Assembly: GCF_000759675.1 (NCBI RefSeq)
Contig: NZ_BAWM01000005.1
Coordinates: 1 to 51,921, forward strand
Origin: Neobacillus niacini
Lineage (GTDB): Bacteria > Bacillota > Bacilli > Bacillales > Cytobacillaceae
DNA length: 51,921 nucleotides
Direction of reading: 5' to 3'
The position numbers and the translations under genes were made by a program. This document shows, in pieces, positions 10,879-19,799 of the stretch. Numbering within the stretch: the first letter of the stretch is position 1; the number at the start of each line of letters is the position of its first letter. Under the pieces are notes generated by a model, which was not told the origin of the DNA, made no database searches, and saw only the letters and a list, made by a program, of their open reading frames with translations.

Positions 10879-11424
10879 TTAAAGATTATCGCTATATACT
10901 TCTGGTTTTAAAACACCAATATATGGAAGGTTTCGGTATTTTTCAAGATAATCTAAACCGTAACCGACCACAAACTCGTCTGGGACAATAAAACCTACGT
11001 AATCTGCTTTTATTGCGCTCTTCCTTCCTGTTGGTTTATCAAGCAAGGTAACAATTTTGATTGATTTTGCTTTTCGGTAACGGAATAAATCAACGAGATA
11101 GCTTAGTGTTAAGCCGCTGTCGATGATATCCTCGATAATCAAGATATCTCTTCCTTCAACTGAAGTATCTAAATCCTTTAGGATTTTTACTTCTCCTGAA
11201 GATACCATGGCAGTACCATAGCTTGATACATCCATAAAATCCATTTCCAAATAGCAATCCACTCGTTTAAGTAAATCAGCCATAAATGGCATTGCACCCT
11301 TTAATACACCAATTGCGAGAGGGAAGCGGTCGTGATACTCTTCTGATAATTGAGCCCCTAAATCCTTGATTTTCTCCTGAATCTCTTCTTCAGAAAATAA
11401 GATCTCTTTAATATCCTGTTTCAT
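10879..11424 (-). CDS. hprT: Hypoxanthine-guanine phosphoribosyltransferase
   Basis: Purine salvage: hypoxanthine or guanine plus PRPP to IMP or GMP. The PRPP-binding signature [17 protein letters not shown] is around residues 98-114. The open frame extends 27 codons upstream into tilS, but GGAGG lies nine bases before the ATG at 11422-11424 and the resulting 181 aa match the family. Gap to tilS is 25 bases; tilS-hprT-ftsH is the conserved order. In related bacteria TilS and HprT interact and regulate ftsH. Confidence 0.96.
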   Translation of the reverse strand: MKQDIKEILFSEEEIQEKIKDLGAQLSEEYHDRFPLAIGVLKGAMPFMADLLKRVDCYLEMDFMDVSSYGTAMVSSGEVKILKDLDTSVEGRDILIIEDIIDSGLTLSYLVDLFRYRKAKSIKIVTLLDKPTGRKSAIKADYVGFIVPDEFVVGYGLDYLEKYRNLPYIGVLKPEVYSDNL

Positions 11425-11449
11425 AATAATTGTGCCTCCTAGAAGATCA

Positions 11450-12838
11450 TTACTTATAATATGTGAGTAGAATATACTGACTTGTTGAATGATTAATGCC
11501 TTCAAATGCTGATTTTTTTATTCCAGGAAGCCAAAGAATACACCCATTTTTGTCAGTAATTACAGGCCAAACATCGCGATCCTGAACGGGAACTTTACTA
11601 TCGATAAAAATATCCTTTAGCTTTTTTGTTCCCGACATTCCCTTCAGGTTCATGCGGTCCCCCATTTTTCTTGTTCGAATCTCAATGGGCAACTTAATTC
11701 TGTCTGCAGGAAATAGTGCATAATTTCCTTTTGGTTCAATGGTATCCTTATCATCAATTATATCCATTCTTATACTTTCTCCATTTGGTAATTCAATCAC
11801 ACCTGGTCCCGGCAATTCAAAGGAATACGGGAGAGTTTCTTTTCTTTCAAATTGAAAGGAAAGAAGGGTATAAGATCGAATAACGTTTAAACCATTGGGA
11901 AGATCTAGTGTTCCAGAAGGATGATGATTTCGAATTAAAGATTGAACATGATCTATATGTAAAGCAGAAAGTGACACTGGTATTACTTTGTAAAGATAGT
12001 TTAATATTAGTTGAATACCTCTTCTTTGTAAAGAAATTGGCATTTCTAAAAACGGGATAATGTCAATGGTAATTGCATTTTTTTCTCTTATTTTCATTAC
12101 TTTATTCATTCTTTGGACAGTTAATTCCTGCAGAAGTATTTCATCATTCTGAATTTCTTCACTAAAACGTTGAAAATGTTCATGAACATGTTGATTTTCT
12201 GCTTTTAAAAAGGGAAGGACTTCATTACGAAAGCGGTTCCTGCTATAAATACTTTTTTTATTACTTGGATCTATTCTTGGTACCAAATTTTGCCTCTGAC
12301 AATATTCAGCAAGCTCTGCCTTAGTTAAAGATAAGAAGGGACGAAAAACAAATCCATTACCAAAAGGTCTTGTGAACGGAATACCTGCTCTTGCAGCACC
12401 TGAACTTCCTCGTGTCAACCGCATTAAAATGGTCTCAACTTGGTCATCTCCATGATGACCAAGGGCTAAATAATTATAATTGTATTTATCCATTACTTTT
12501 TCAAAAAACTCATATCTCGCTTGTCTCGATGCAACCTGTGAGTTTTTCTTTGTTTCCTGAATGATCCCAGGGACATTTATTCGTGCCATTTCAAAAGGAA
12601 TACCCCATTGTTCACAATAATCCTTCACGAATAAGGCATCTTCATATGACTCTTGACCACGGAACATATGATCAACGTGCGCTACAACAATGGAGAGATT
12701 CTTCTTTTCCTTTTGTACCCACAAATAGTGAAGCAATGCCAGTGAATCTGGGCCACCCGAAACACCAACCACCATTTTTTTATTTTCCATTTGAAATGAG
12801 AGGCGATCAAGTAGTGCTGCTACCTTTGCTTCTAACAT
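11450..12838 (-). CDS. tilS: tRNA(Ile)-lysidine synthetase
   Basis: Modifies C34 of the CAU-anticodon tRNA-Ile to lysidine, changing it from Met to Ile identity. PP-loop SGGPDS at about residues 27-32 and [21 protein letters not shown] in the catalytic domain; C-terminal TilS domains (about 240-462). 462 aa is usual for Bacillus. ATG preceded by AAGGAAG. Two hairpin-free genes, hprT and ftsH, follow. A bidirectional terminator upstream isolates it from yabT. Confidence 0.95.
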   Translation of the reverse strand: MLEAKVAALLDRLSFQMENKKMVVGVSGGPDSLALLHYLWVQKEKKNLSIVVAHVDHMFRGQESYEDALFVKDYCEQWGIPFEMARINVPGIIQETKKNSQVASRQARYEFFEKVMDKYNYNYLALGHHGDDQVETILMRLTRGSSGAARAGIPFTRPFGNGFVFRPFLSLTKAELAEYCQRQNLVPRIDPSNKKSIYSRNRFRNEVLPFLKAENQHVHEHFQRFSEEIQNDEILLQELTVQRMNKVMKIREKNAITIDIIPFLEMPISLQRRGIQLILNYLYKVIPVSLSALHIDHVQSLIRNHHPSGTLDLPNGLNVIRSYTLLSFQFERKETLPYSFELPGPGVIELPNGESIRMDIIDDKDTIEPKGNYALFPADRIKLPIEIRTRKMGDRMNLKGMSGTKKLKDIFIDSKVPVQDRDVWPVITDKNGCILWLPGIKKSAFEGINHSTSQYILLTYYK

Positions 12839-12877
12839 TTTGCATTCTTCCTTAAAAAGTTTCTTTAATAATTTTTT

Positions 12878-12907
12878 AATATCCCTAGCTTACCACTTTT
12901 ATGACAA
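12878..12907 (-). promoter_or_regulatory. Possible tilS promoter
   Basis: Minus-strand TTGTCA (12902-12907), 18-bp spacer, GATATT (12878-12883), directly after the yabT terminator and 40 bases before tilS. Moderate match to sigma-A. Confidence 0.45.
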
Positions 12908-12909
12908 AA

Positions 12910-12950
12910 GTATCAAAAACAAAGACCTAATTGATTAGGTCTTTGTTTCC
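12910..12950. terminator. Terminator after yabT (symmetric hairpin)
   Basis: 15-base arms (12917-12931 and 12934-12948) are perfect complements, rich in A/T at the base, so T-runs occur on both strands. It ends spoIIE-yabS-yabT transcription. Confidence 0.92.
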
Positions 12951-12990
12951 TTCCCTTTTATACGATATGTTTAACCAATAGTTTCAAAAA

Positions 12991-14004
12991 TCAAAGAAGT
13001 TTTTGAAAAATATACAAAAAGTATAAAAGTGCAATGGAGATCGTAATGATAAAAGTTTCTGCCCAGCGACTCTTTTTCTTTTTCCTTCGGTAATTCTGCC
13101 GGGTCGTTGGCTGACTTACTGTTTGATTTATCTTTTGTTTTTGAATGGTACTACTGGTAGTGGTAACAGATGATTTATTGACTGGGACGGGATTTTTTCT
13201 ATCCATTACTAACGACAATAATTCTGTTCTCATTTGAATGGCATTCGTATAATGTCCTTGGAGTGCTTTTACAATCACCTTTTCTACTTTTAGTAAATCC
13301 TTTTGTTTTCTAATTGCTTCCCTAAGCTGTGAAATACCACCTGTTGTCTTGTTAAAACGTTTTGGATAGGCTGTATTAATCATGATCATGGCAACAGCAA
13401 ATAAATCATAACCAGGGTCTGCCTTTCTCGTTCCTAATCCCCAATATCCCCGGTCATAGAACTCGGTGAATTCTTTAATGGCTCTTCCTTGTATGGTTGT
13501 TCCACCGACATCAATGCACCTTATTTTTGGTGTTGGTCCGGTTACGATTAAGTTTTCTGGCTTTAAATCCCCAAATACCCAGCCATTTTCATGGAGCTTA
13601 TTTAAATCATTTAATAATTGAAGAAAGAGGACTGTGGTCCATGATTTTCCTTTTTTTTGAATAAAGGTCAGCAAATCAGGTCCTTGAATATATTCCATTG
13701 TGTAAAAGGAAATCTGGCCTCGATTACTTTTCCAATCATCGACATCAAGCAAAGAAGGTCCGAGGGTTGACCCTTGGACCTTTGCAAACGATCTTAATAC
13801 ATTTACCTCCGAGGTAATGGACATCCCGTTATCGCTCATCTTTAACGCTACTTGCGTATTTTTAAACTTCGCAAGGTAGACAATGCCGTTTGCTCCATAT
13901 CCTAGTTCCTTTAAAACTGTATATTTGTTAGAATGCCATTTCCCCGTTATTACTGTGCCAGGAGCTACTTTACATAGACTCTTCAAGGAATGATTCATCA
14001 TCAC
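12991..14004 (-). CDS. yabT: Hanks-type Ser/Thr protein kinase YabT
   Basis: Sporulation-associated membrane kinase; in B. subtilis YabT is activated by DNA and phosphorylates RecA and AbrB (known for the family). Glycine loop GYGANGIVYLAK (about 35-46), VALKMSD with the ATP lysine, catalytic loop VFGDLKPENL (HRD replaced by FGD) near 144-153, and DVG in place of DFG. There is no extracellular PASTA region: a basic stretch RRKKKK (about 310) leads to one C-terminal membrane helix (about 315-336). The start overlaps yabS by 35 bases; GTG and two ATG codons are adjacent, so the exact start is uncertain. Confidence 0.92.
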   Translation of the reverse strand: MMMNHSLKSLCKVAPGTVITGKWHSNKYTVLKELGYGANGIVYLAKFKNTQVALKMSDNGMSITSEVNVLRSFAKVQGSTLGPSLLDVDDWKSNRGQISFYTMEYIQGPDLLTFIQKKGKSWTTVLFLQLLNDLNKLHENGWVFGDLKPENLIVTGPTPKIRCIDVGGTTIQGRAIKEFTEFYDRGYWGLGTRKADPGYDLFAVAMIMINTAYPKRFNKTTGGISQLREAIRKQKDLLKVEKVIVKALQGHYTNAIQMRTELLSLVMDRKNPVPVNKSSVTTTSSTIQKQKINQTVSQPTTRQNYRRKKKKSRWAETFIITISIALLYFLYIFQKLL

Positions 14005-14713
14005 CGGTCATGAGACTCCTTAATGAACTTTTTGAATTAAAAGAAGATAGTGCTGTACGGATTGCAGGTCCAGTTGGAGTAATTCCGCCTGTTGTAAGCT
14101 GGGAAAAGATACTTGTCAAAGATTGTAGCTTTGGCGTCCAATCTAGAATTTTTTCGACATCATTCTTTTTCCCGGGAAATACAAAAACAGCAAACTGATT
14201 ATCCCCTGTACGTGCATTCAAGCTAAGTGAAAGGTCAAGCAGTGCTTCTTTAACTGTAGGAAGCTTATGTTTCATACTTGCGCTTGTATCGACAAGAATC
14301 AACACCTCTAATTCGACAGTCTCTCCAAGTTCATCGACCACTTCCATTACTTCCCCTCTTTTCTCAGGAGGAAGATCTTCTATTGTCTGTGAGCGACCAA
14401 GAATTTGCTGCAATTCCCGGTTTACTACACCTTGGATGGTCTGTGTCATTGCTTTCCTTGTAACCATTTGAACGGTTTGTGAGAGTTGCTGAGCATAAAC
14501 AATTTGACTGACTCCGCCACCGGACATCGCTATTCCTTCTATTTCCGTCATTCCCTTTTCATCAATTACATCCTGCTCCATTACACCGATAACATTTACA
14601 GATATACCTTGTTCTTTTGCAAGTGCAGCCATGGCAATGGGATCTTCCCCTTGATTTGAACAGCCGTCCGTTATTAATAGTATCTGACGAATTTTCCCTG
14701 TATACATACTCAT
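13970..14713 (-). CDS. yabS: VWFA-domain protein YabS
   Basis: 247-aa protein with von Willebrand factor A character. A beta-strand and MIDAS-like ITDGCSNQGEDP are at about 13-24, and a full DTSAS metal-ion-dependent adhesion motif with ILVDTSASMKHK at about 139-150, suggesting two VWA-like halves. ATG follows GGAGGG. It sits between spoIIE and yabT, as in B. subtilis, where its role is unknown; a scaffolding role with the kinase is only a guess. No signal peptide is visible. Confidence 0.88.
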   Translation of the reverse strand: MSMYTGKIRQILLITDGCSNQGEDPIAMAALAKEQGISVNVIGVMEQDVIDEKGMTEIEGIAMSGGGVSQIVYAQQLSQTVQMVTRKAMTQTIQGVVNRELQQILGRSQTIEDLPPEKRGEVMEVVDELGETVELEVLILVDTSASMKHKLPTVKEALLDLSLSLNARTGDNQFAVFVFPGKKNDVEKILDWTPKLQSLTSIFSQLTTGGITPTGPAIRTALSSFNSKSSLRSLMTGDDESFLEESM

Positions 14714-14802
14714 TCTCCCTCCACTTTTCGAGTTATTTCCATTTTCGACACTGTGGATGGGATTTATACATATTTAAAGGATAAACCGCATAAAATAGTT
14801 TT

Positions 14803-17283
14803 TTACGCTCTTTTCTTTATCTTTGTAACTGGTATACTTGCCCATTTAGGTGTATTGTGCTTTATTTTTGCCACAGCAATGGTCATATCATCTCCAATCA
14901 AGTTATCCCGTGAACGTATCACCTCTTCTAATATTAAATCTGATATTTCTTGAGGATCATCCGTTTGTAATTCTTGTATTTTCCGTTTCATCCACAAGTC
15001 GTAATTTTCTACATGCTTGGGACCCTCAAATATTCCATCGCTCATCATAATAAGAAGATCTCCGGCTTTCAATTGCTCACTAACCACATCCACTTCAAAT
15101 TCTTCTAACATGCCTATTGGCAGATTACTTGCCTGGATTTTAATTACTTTATTTCCCCTTTTTATGAAACTAGGAGTTGAACCAATCTTTAAGAATTTAG
15201 CCGAAGCGTTTTGAAGATCAATCATGGCTAAGTCTAAGGTCGAAAAAATCTCATCTGTCGTTCGAAGCGAAAGAATGGAATTAACTGATTTAATTGCGAC
15301 CCTTTCCTCTATACCTGATTGTAGTATTTTTTGTAAAAGCTGCAGTGTTTCTTTACTCTCATAATGAGCTCTTTCTCCATTCCCCATGCCATCACTGATA
15401 GCAATGGCAAATTTCCCCAACCCTAGTTCCATGGTAGAATAGCTGTCACCCGATACAAAACCACCATCCATTGCAGCGTGAGCCATCCCTGTTTCAACGG
15501 TATAGGCTTTTGACGATCGAAAGACTACATGGCAGAAACCGTTAGGATATGCAGCACATTCTTCGGAGGTAACGATAATTTGTTCACCGAGGATATCTGA
15601 AAGCATTGGCGCTATTAACTTTTCACACTCTCCATGTCCATTGCAGAACGGAACGGACATTTCGATATCCACATTTCCTGACTCAAGACTATAAATCTCT
15701 ACATGCTCAACATGAACACCGAACGCTTGAATCGACTCCATAATTTGTTCTTCCTGCTTATGATGATTTTCTCTTTCACGCTGAATCTCTTTTGCAAAGT
15801 TATCCATTACCTCTGAAACACCAAGAAGTTGATCCGCTACTAGTTTCCTACTTTCCTGAACCTGTTTCTTTAATTTTTGGTTTGCTTGATAAAAGGTCAA
15901 CTCTTGTCCGACCGCTTCATATACTCTTTTAGACCGGGTACAGTGCTTGTCCCACTCACGAGATAATTTAGGTGAAACTACTCCTTCATTTTGGTCCATC
16001 TCATGAATAATCTCTTCTAGATATCCATAGGTTGTATTAAAATTCTTCGCCCAACACTGTTCCTTCTTAAAGCATGTGTTACAGGTTTTTTCCGTTACAT
16101 GGCTCATAAAATAATCCATTTCACGTTCATCTTCTTTATCGCTAGGCTTTGTTTCCATTTGCGAAAAACTATTTGAAAGTGCATGGAATACATTAGAAAA
16201 TTGAGCTACTCTCTGTGCCGTCACATCACGCATTTTTCTCATGTATTTTTGTTGTTCAGATGTGTATTCCGGTGTACCAGGAATATATTTAGCCAATTTA
16301 GAGGTGAATATTTGGGGTGTCAATAGGAAAAGTAAAATAGCTGCGGCGGACTCCAATAGTGTAATCGTTAACGAACCGGAACCACCCTCCTGACCATACA
16401 TTCCAATTAACAGTGTTGCAATAAACAAACCAACCGCAACGCCTATTTTTTTTCCTTCTTTTAATAAACCGCCTAATACCCCCGAAAAAGCAAGTAAACT
16501 CATATGAAAGAAGCTTGATACACTAGCAAGGCTAAAAATTAAACCAGTTACGACACCTACGGTCGAACCAACAGTGGCACCAGCTATAAATGAAAATACT
16601 AAAACAAGATAGCGAGACATAATATGTTCAACTGATAAATCGTAAATTTTCCAACCGATGGTCCCCGTCATAATCGAGGCAAGCATAATGATTAAGCAAA
16701 CAATTTCCTCTGTTTTTAACAATTGTCTGCGCTTGTTCAAGATTAATAAGGGGATGCTCTGTAAAAAGATAAGCGTTAGGATAAAGGATAGACTTGTCTG
16801 AACACCTACCATCATTGCATCGTATAGTGTTAGTTGCTTAGAAATAATAAAAGCTTCGGCTAGCTTCCCCGTCCCTAGAATGATGGCCACAAAAAATGGA
16901 ATCATTCTCATCTCATTTTTTATCCACCTTTCACTAATCCGATATATGACTAGAAAAAAGATGGATACCAAAAACGTAAAAGCTGCATTCTTTAAGGAGA
17001 CAGTGGCAGCACCCGCAACCAATCCAACTAAGGCAAGTGGGGATCGATCTCTTTTTATTAAAAACACTGCAGCGAAAAATGGCAGACTAAAGGGAGCAAG
17101 CGTGGACAATATCAAAGCCCTTCCTAGTAAGAAACCTACCAAAAGTAAAAGGTAACCCTTAACAAGGAAGAAGGATTCAACTTTTAACTGGATTTTTTTC
17201 AAGACGCTATCCCAAGTCCTTTTAGAGGATTGAAAGTTAACCTCTCCGACCGGTTCTAGTAAACTCCGTTCTAGCTTTTCCAT
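14803..17283 (-). CDS. spoIIE: Stage II sporulation protein E (SpoIIE phosphatase)
   Basis: Dephosphorylates SpoIIAA to activate sigma-F in the forespore and associates with FtsZ at the polar septum. About ten membrane helices fill residues 40-325; a central FtsZ-linked region follows to about 590; the PP2C-type (PPM) phosphatase domain ends the protein, with metal-binding aspartates in AIAISDGMGNGERA and LIMMSDGIFEGP. 826 aa against 827 in B. subtilis. GAGGAG precedes the ATG. The promoter has the unusual 21-bp spacing typical of Spo0A-activated sigma-A promoters. Confidence 0.97.
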   Translation of the reverse strand: MEKLERSLLEPVGEVNFQSSKRTWDSVLKKIQLKVESFFLVKGYLLLLVGFLLGRALILSTLAPFSLPFFAAVFLIKRDRSPLALVGLVAGAATVSLKNAAFTFLVSIFFLVIYRISERWIKNEMRMIPFFVAIILGTGKLAEAFIISKQLTLYDAMMVGVQTSLSFILTLIFLQSIPLLILNKRRQLLKTEEIVCLIIMLASIMTGTIGWKIYDLSVEHIMSRYLVLVFSFIAGATVGSTVGVVTGLIFSLASVSSFFHMSLLAFSGVLGGLLKEGKKIGVAVGLFIATLLIGMYGQEGGSGSLTITLLESAAAILLFLLTPQIFTSKLAKYIPGTPEYTSEQQKYMRKMRDVTAQRVAQFSNVFHALSNSFSQMETKPSDKEDEREMDYFMSHVTEKTCNTCFKKEQCWAKNFNTTYGYLEEIIHEMDQNEGVVSPKLSREWDKHCTRSKRVYEAVGQELTFYQANQKLKKQVQESRKLVADQLLGVSEVMDNFAKEIQRERENHHKQEEQIMESIQAFGVHVEHVEIYSLESGNVDIEMSVPFCNGHGECEKLIAPMLSDILGEQIIVTSEECAAYPNGFCHVVFRSSKAYTVETGMAHAAMDGGFVSGDSYSTMELGLGKFAIAISDGMGNGERAHYESKETLQLLQKILQSGIEERVAIKSVNSILSLRTTDEIFSTLDLAMIDLQNASAKFLKIGSTPSFIKRGNKVIKIQASNLPIGMLEEFEVDVVSEQLKAGDLLIMMSDGIFEGPKHVENYDLWMKRKIQELQTDDPQEISDLILEEVIRSRDNLIGDDMTIAVAKIKHNTPKWASIPVTKIKKRA

Positions 17284-17317
17284 AAATCACACTCCTCTAT
17301 TAATTCTCGTTAAAACT

Positions 17318-17350
17318 ATTATAAAATTAATAGATTCAAAATTTTGTCAA
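17318..17350 (-). promoter_or_regulatory. spoIIE promoter, Spo0A-dependent sigma-A type
   Basis: Minus-strand TTGACA (17345-17350) and TATAAT (17318-17323) are both consensus but 21 bp apart, the spacing seen in B. subtilis spoIIE and spoIIG, which need Spo0A-P. A one-mismatch 0A box (TTTGACA) overlaps the -35. Confidence 0.88.
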
Positions 17351-17375
17351 ATTAGTGAACGTATGCAAAGTTTCG

Positions 17376-17433
17376 TTCGACGGTTTTCACTATATTCATT
17401 CAAATAATGTTGACAAATTTAATTGATGTCGGA
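17376..17433 (-). promoter_or_regulatory. Spo0A boxes upstream of spoIIE
   Basis: CGTCGAA on the minus strand (17376-17382) and TCCGACA (17427-17433) each differ by one base from TGTCGAA/TTCGACA. They lie 26 and 77 bp upstream of the -35, where Spo0A-P would contact polymerase. Confidence 0.65.
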
Positions 17434-17449
17434 ATACAGAGTTTTTTAC

Positions 17450-17482
17450 AAAAAAAAAGCACCGATTATTATAATCGGTACT
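17450..17482 (-). terminator. Terminator of the tRNA-Met transcript
   Basis: Stem ACCGATTA/TAATCGGT (17472-17479 with 17461-17468) followed by nine T on the minus strand. Repeat copy A lies between it and the tRNA. Confidence 0.85.
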
Positions 17483-17496
17483 TCTTCTTTAATTTT

Positions 17497-17619
17497 GTCG
17501 AGCTGCAGCGCCAAGCCCCTCGGGGTCATAAGCCAATCCGTCAGAAAGGTTAAAGAGCAACCTTCCCGCCGGCTCGTCTTATGCCTGTCGGGGCTGTGAC
17601 TGGCGCTTCCGCTTTTTTT
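17497..17619 (+). repeat. Long-hairpin intergenic repeat, copy A
   Basis: About 123 bp with ends GTCGAGCTGCAGCGCC and GGCGCTTCCGCTTTT that pair with each other. Nested stems: AGCGCC/GGCGCT, AGCCCC/GGGGCT, CATAAG/CTTATG, and an inner AAGGTT/AACCTT. Plus orientation by the convention that GAGCT is the left end. It lies directly 3' of tRNA-Met. Confidence 0.9.
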
Positions 17620-17622
17620 GTA

Positions 17623-17696
17623 TAGCGGCGGAGGGGATCGAACCCCCGACCTTACGGGTATGAACCGTACGCTCTAGCCAGCTGAGCTACACCGCC
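17623..17696 (-). tRNA. tRNA-Met (CAT), elongator type
   Basis: A 74-nt cloverleaf on the minus strand: acceptor GGCGGTG, D-arm GTAGCTCAGCTGGCTAGAGC, anticodon loop TTCATAC (CAT), T-loop TTCGATC, discriminator A. The first pair is G-U rather than the C-A mismatch of initiator tRNA, and the D-arm is of elongator type. CCA is not encoded: TAC follows the discriminator. In B. subtilis this position holds tRNA-Met followed by tRNA-Glu; only Met is here. Confidence 0.96.
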
Positions 17697-17718
17697 AAGT
17701 ATTTAAGACACAAACTAT

Positions 17719-17747
17719 ATATTACATAGAGTGAAAATTAATGTCAA
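17719..17747 (-). promoter_or_regulatory. tRNA-Met promoter
   Basis: Minus-strand TTGACA (17742-17747), 17-bp spacer, TAATAT (17719-17724), about 23 bases before the tRNA 5' end. Confidence 0.8.
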
Positions 17748-17764
17748 TAAGTTTTTTTAAAACA

Positions 17765-17792
17765 AAAAAGACAAGCCGCTAGACCTGTCTTA
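17765..17792 (-). terminator. yabR terminator
   Basis: Stem AAGACA/TGTCTT with G/C extension around 17768-17791, followed by six T on the minus strand, just before the tRNA promoter. Confidence 0.75.
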
Positions 17793-17840
17793 TATAGGCA
17801 ATGTAGAAAACTCTGCTTCTATTAAAAAATAAGCAGCAAG

Positions 17841-18284
17841 TTAACCCCTTTTAGCTCCTCTTCCGCCACGCTTAGATTCCGTATGACGTTTTAAAGAAGT
17901 TAAACGATCCTCACTATCTTTTAAAAACTTCGCCATTTTTGACTCAAACGTCTCTGCTCTAGGAGCATTCCGATCGTTCGACCTGTTCTGACGAGGACGT
18001 TGTGAATGTGAGTTCGATTGTGAATGGGATCTTTGCGGCGCCTCTGGTCTATCTTTTGCCTTTTTTATGGATAGCCCAATTTTCCCATCTTTCCCGACAT
18101 TGATGACTTTAACCTCTACTTGGTCACCAACTTTAAGATGATCATTGATATCTTTCACATAATTGTCAGCAACCTCACTGATGTGTACGAGTCCAGTTGA
18201 GCCATCAGGCAGCTCCACAAAAGCTCCGAAATTTGTAATCCCTGTTACCTTTCCCTGTAACTTGCTGCCTACTTCGATTGACAT
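17841..18284 (-). CDS. yabR: S1 RNA-binding domain protein YabR
   Basis: 147 aa: an S1 domain in residues 4-75 (GSKLQGKVTGITNFGAFVEL, then GLVHISEVAD) followed by a low-complexity tail rich in S, Q, R and N and a basic GGRGAKRG end. Probably binds RNA or the ribosome; related general stress protein 13 members are post-transcriptional regulators in other Firmicutes, but the B. subtilis role is not settled. It has its own strong promoter and terminator between divIC and tRNA-Met. Confidence 0.9.
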   Translation of the reverse strand: MSIEVGSKLQGKVTGITNFGAFVELPDGSTGLVHISEVADNYVKDINDHLKVGDQVEVKVINVGKDGKIGLSIKKAKDRPEAPQRSHSQSNSHSQRPRQNRSNDRNAPRAETFESKMAKFLKDSEDRLTSLKRHTESKRGGRGAKRG

Positions 18285-18332
18285 AAAAAGAATTTTCCTC
18301 CTTAAGAATTAAAAAAATCATACTTACTTTAT

Positions 18333-18362
18333 ATTATACAAAATGGGAAAAATAAGTGTCAA
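18333..18362 (-). promoter_or_regulatory. yabR promoter (sigma-A)
   Basis: Minus-strand TTGACA (18357-18362), 18-bp spacer, TATAAT (18333-18338): both hexamers are consensus. The -35 lies ten bases past the divIC stop. Confidence 0.85.
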
Positions 18363-18371
18363 TAAGACTAG

Positions 18372-18764
18372 TTATTGGGTGTTTTTACCTTCTTTTTCTT
18401 CAGGTATATTGAAGATAATTTCACCGTTTTCCGAGAAGAAATATTCTTTTCTAGCAAGCTTAGCAAGGTAATCATCATCATTTAACTTTACGATATCTTC
18501 TTTCAGGATTTCCTGTTGTTTTTTTAAATCAGACAGCTCTTGTTCTAGCTGTCTCTTTTGTGCCACTTTTTTATCTAAAGTGTAGTTCTGGGAAACAAAG
18601 CTAGTAATCATTAAATAGGACATGACAGTCGCAAAAACTAAAAAAATGAAAAGTCTTCTGAAAAGTAATTTCCTTTTTCTCGCCGATGCAATTTCTGCTA
18701 TTTCTTGTTGGTGGACATAAGTTGACTGGATTTTTGCTATATTTTTATCTTTTACTGAACTCAT
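18372..18764 (-). CDS. divIC: Cell division protein DivIC (FtsB family)
   Basis: 130-aa bitopic membrane protein of the divisome, forming a complex with DivIB and FtsL. Cytoplasmic basic N-terminus (RKRKLLFRR), one membrane helix at about 32-53, then an extracytoplasmic coiled coil (about 58-93, KVAQKRQLEQELSDLKKQ) and the ARKEYFF region typical of DivIC. Length is near the B. subtilis 125 aa. Separated from yabQ by 13 bases. Confidence 0.94.
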   Translation of the reverse strand: MSSVKDKNIAKIQSTYVHQQEIAEIASARKRKLLFRRLFIFLVFATVMSYLMITSFVSQNYTLDKKVAQKRQLEQELSDLKKQQEILKEDIVKLNDDDYLAKLARKEYFFSENGEIIFNIPEEKEGKNTQ

Positions 18765-18777
18765 TTCCCATCCCCCC

Positions 18778-19410
18778 TTACTTTTTTGGTTTTTTCCACT
18801 TTTTAATTATCTTTAGTAAATAATTCTTGATTTCCATAAAAATTCCTGCCGTTTTATTATATAACTTCTCGACGTATTTTTTAATACTTTTCGGCAAAAG
18901 TTTCCATAGGATTAATATTACTTTTACAAATGGTACCCATATTACCTTAAGAATAAATAATAAAACCTTTAAAATAAACTTGACAAGGGAAAAAAGCCCC
19001 CTGCCAAGTAAGATAATAATAGAAATTACCAACTGGATGAGACCAAGGACAGGTTTATAGATAAGTAGTTGGAAAGCTCTTGTCATAAATCGATAAATTG
19101 CTATTACAGTATTGATCATGAATTCAAGTAACTTTAAATAAATACCTTTAAATAAACTTTGATATGCAGCAAAACCACAAAGAAGGGCAACAAAAATGTA
19201 GAAACGTAATTCTCCATTGTTAACAAGGAATAAGATATAAAAAATGATCAATGCTTGAATGACCCAAAATAACAAGTCATTAAAAAAAACAATCCAAGAC
19301 TTTCGGTTAGGTCGATTTAAGAAACGCTGATAGGTATCAAACATAACCCCAAACAGCGAACCCATCCCAATCATCGAAAGCATGGTAAGGAATTGAGTAG
19401 AAAGTGTCAT
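18778..19410 (-). CDS. yabQ: Spore cortex formation protein YabQ
   Basis: 210-aa membrane protein with hydrophobic segments at about 5-25, 37-60, 68-90 and an extended hydrophobic central stretch (about 95-175), ending in a lysine-rich tail. In B. subtilis YabQ sits in the outer forespore membrane and is needed for cortex synthesis under sigma-E. It overlaps yabP by four bases, indicating translational coupling. Confidence 0.9.
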   Translation of the reverse strand: MTLSTQFLTMLSMIGMGSLFGVMFDTYQRFLNRPNRKSWIVFFNDLLFWVIQALIIFYILFLVNNGELRFYIFVALLCGFAAYQSLFKGIYLKLLEFMINTVIAIYRFMTRAFQLLIYKPVLGLIQLVISIIILLGRGLFSLVKFILKVLLFILKVIWVPFVKVILILWKLLPKSIKKYVEKLYNKTAGIFMEIKNYLLKIIKKWKKPKK

Positions 19411-19709
19411 CGGAACAACTTACTAAAGAACCCTTTAGCTTTCTCCCCATGCTGTTCATCTAGGTACACTAAGTCAAATATCTTTCCCTTAATGGAGACA
19501 ATTCCCTTTTCAACATCGAGGTTCTTCATTTGTAGATTTTGCCCTTTAATCGCTAAAAAGCCCATGGAAGTCTCCAATAAGAACTCCTCATTATCAAAGC
19601 TCTCTACTTGTTTAACCCCTGTTATATCGAGGAGTTTTCTTCCCCTCATGATGACATCATGATCTGGAACAGTACTTTTGACAGGATTTGTTTCATAATA
19701 TTGGCTCAT
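19407..19709 (-). CDS. yabP: Sporulation protein YabP
   Basis: About 100 aa, soluble, YabP/YqfC family: contains GRKLLDITGVKQVESFDNEE and FLAIKGQNLQMKNLDVEKG. Sigma-E-controlled in B. subtilis; precise role unknown. Two adjacent ATG codons are possible (19710-19712 and 19707-19709); GAGGG has better spacing to the second. The 90-bp upstream gap contains CATAAAAT, which could be a sigma-E -10, but I could not find a convincing -35. Confidence 0.9.
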   Translation of the reverse strand: MSQYYETNPVKSTVPDHDVIMRGRKLLDITGVKQVESFDNEEFLLETSMGFLAIKGQNLQMKNLDVEKGIVSIKGKIFDLVYLDEQHGEKAKGFFSKLFR

Positions 19710-19799
19710 CATTCATCCCTCACAATCATTTGTACAACCATTTATTACAATTTTATGTAAGGGATAATTGAATTAGAACAAGCCATTTCGTTGTTACCA

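Noticed and set aside
11425..11505. 27-codon N-terminal extension of hprT
   Set aside because: Lies in the end of tilS; GGAGG and family length support the internal ATG.
19713..19799. Sigma-E promoter of yabP
   Set aside because: CATAAAAT fits the -10 but no -35 at the right distance; left out as a feature.
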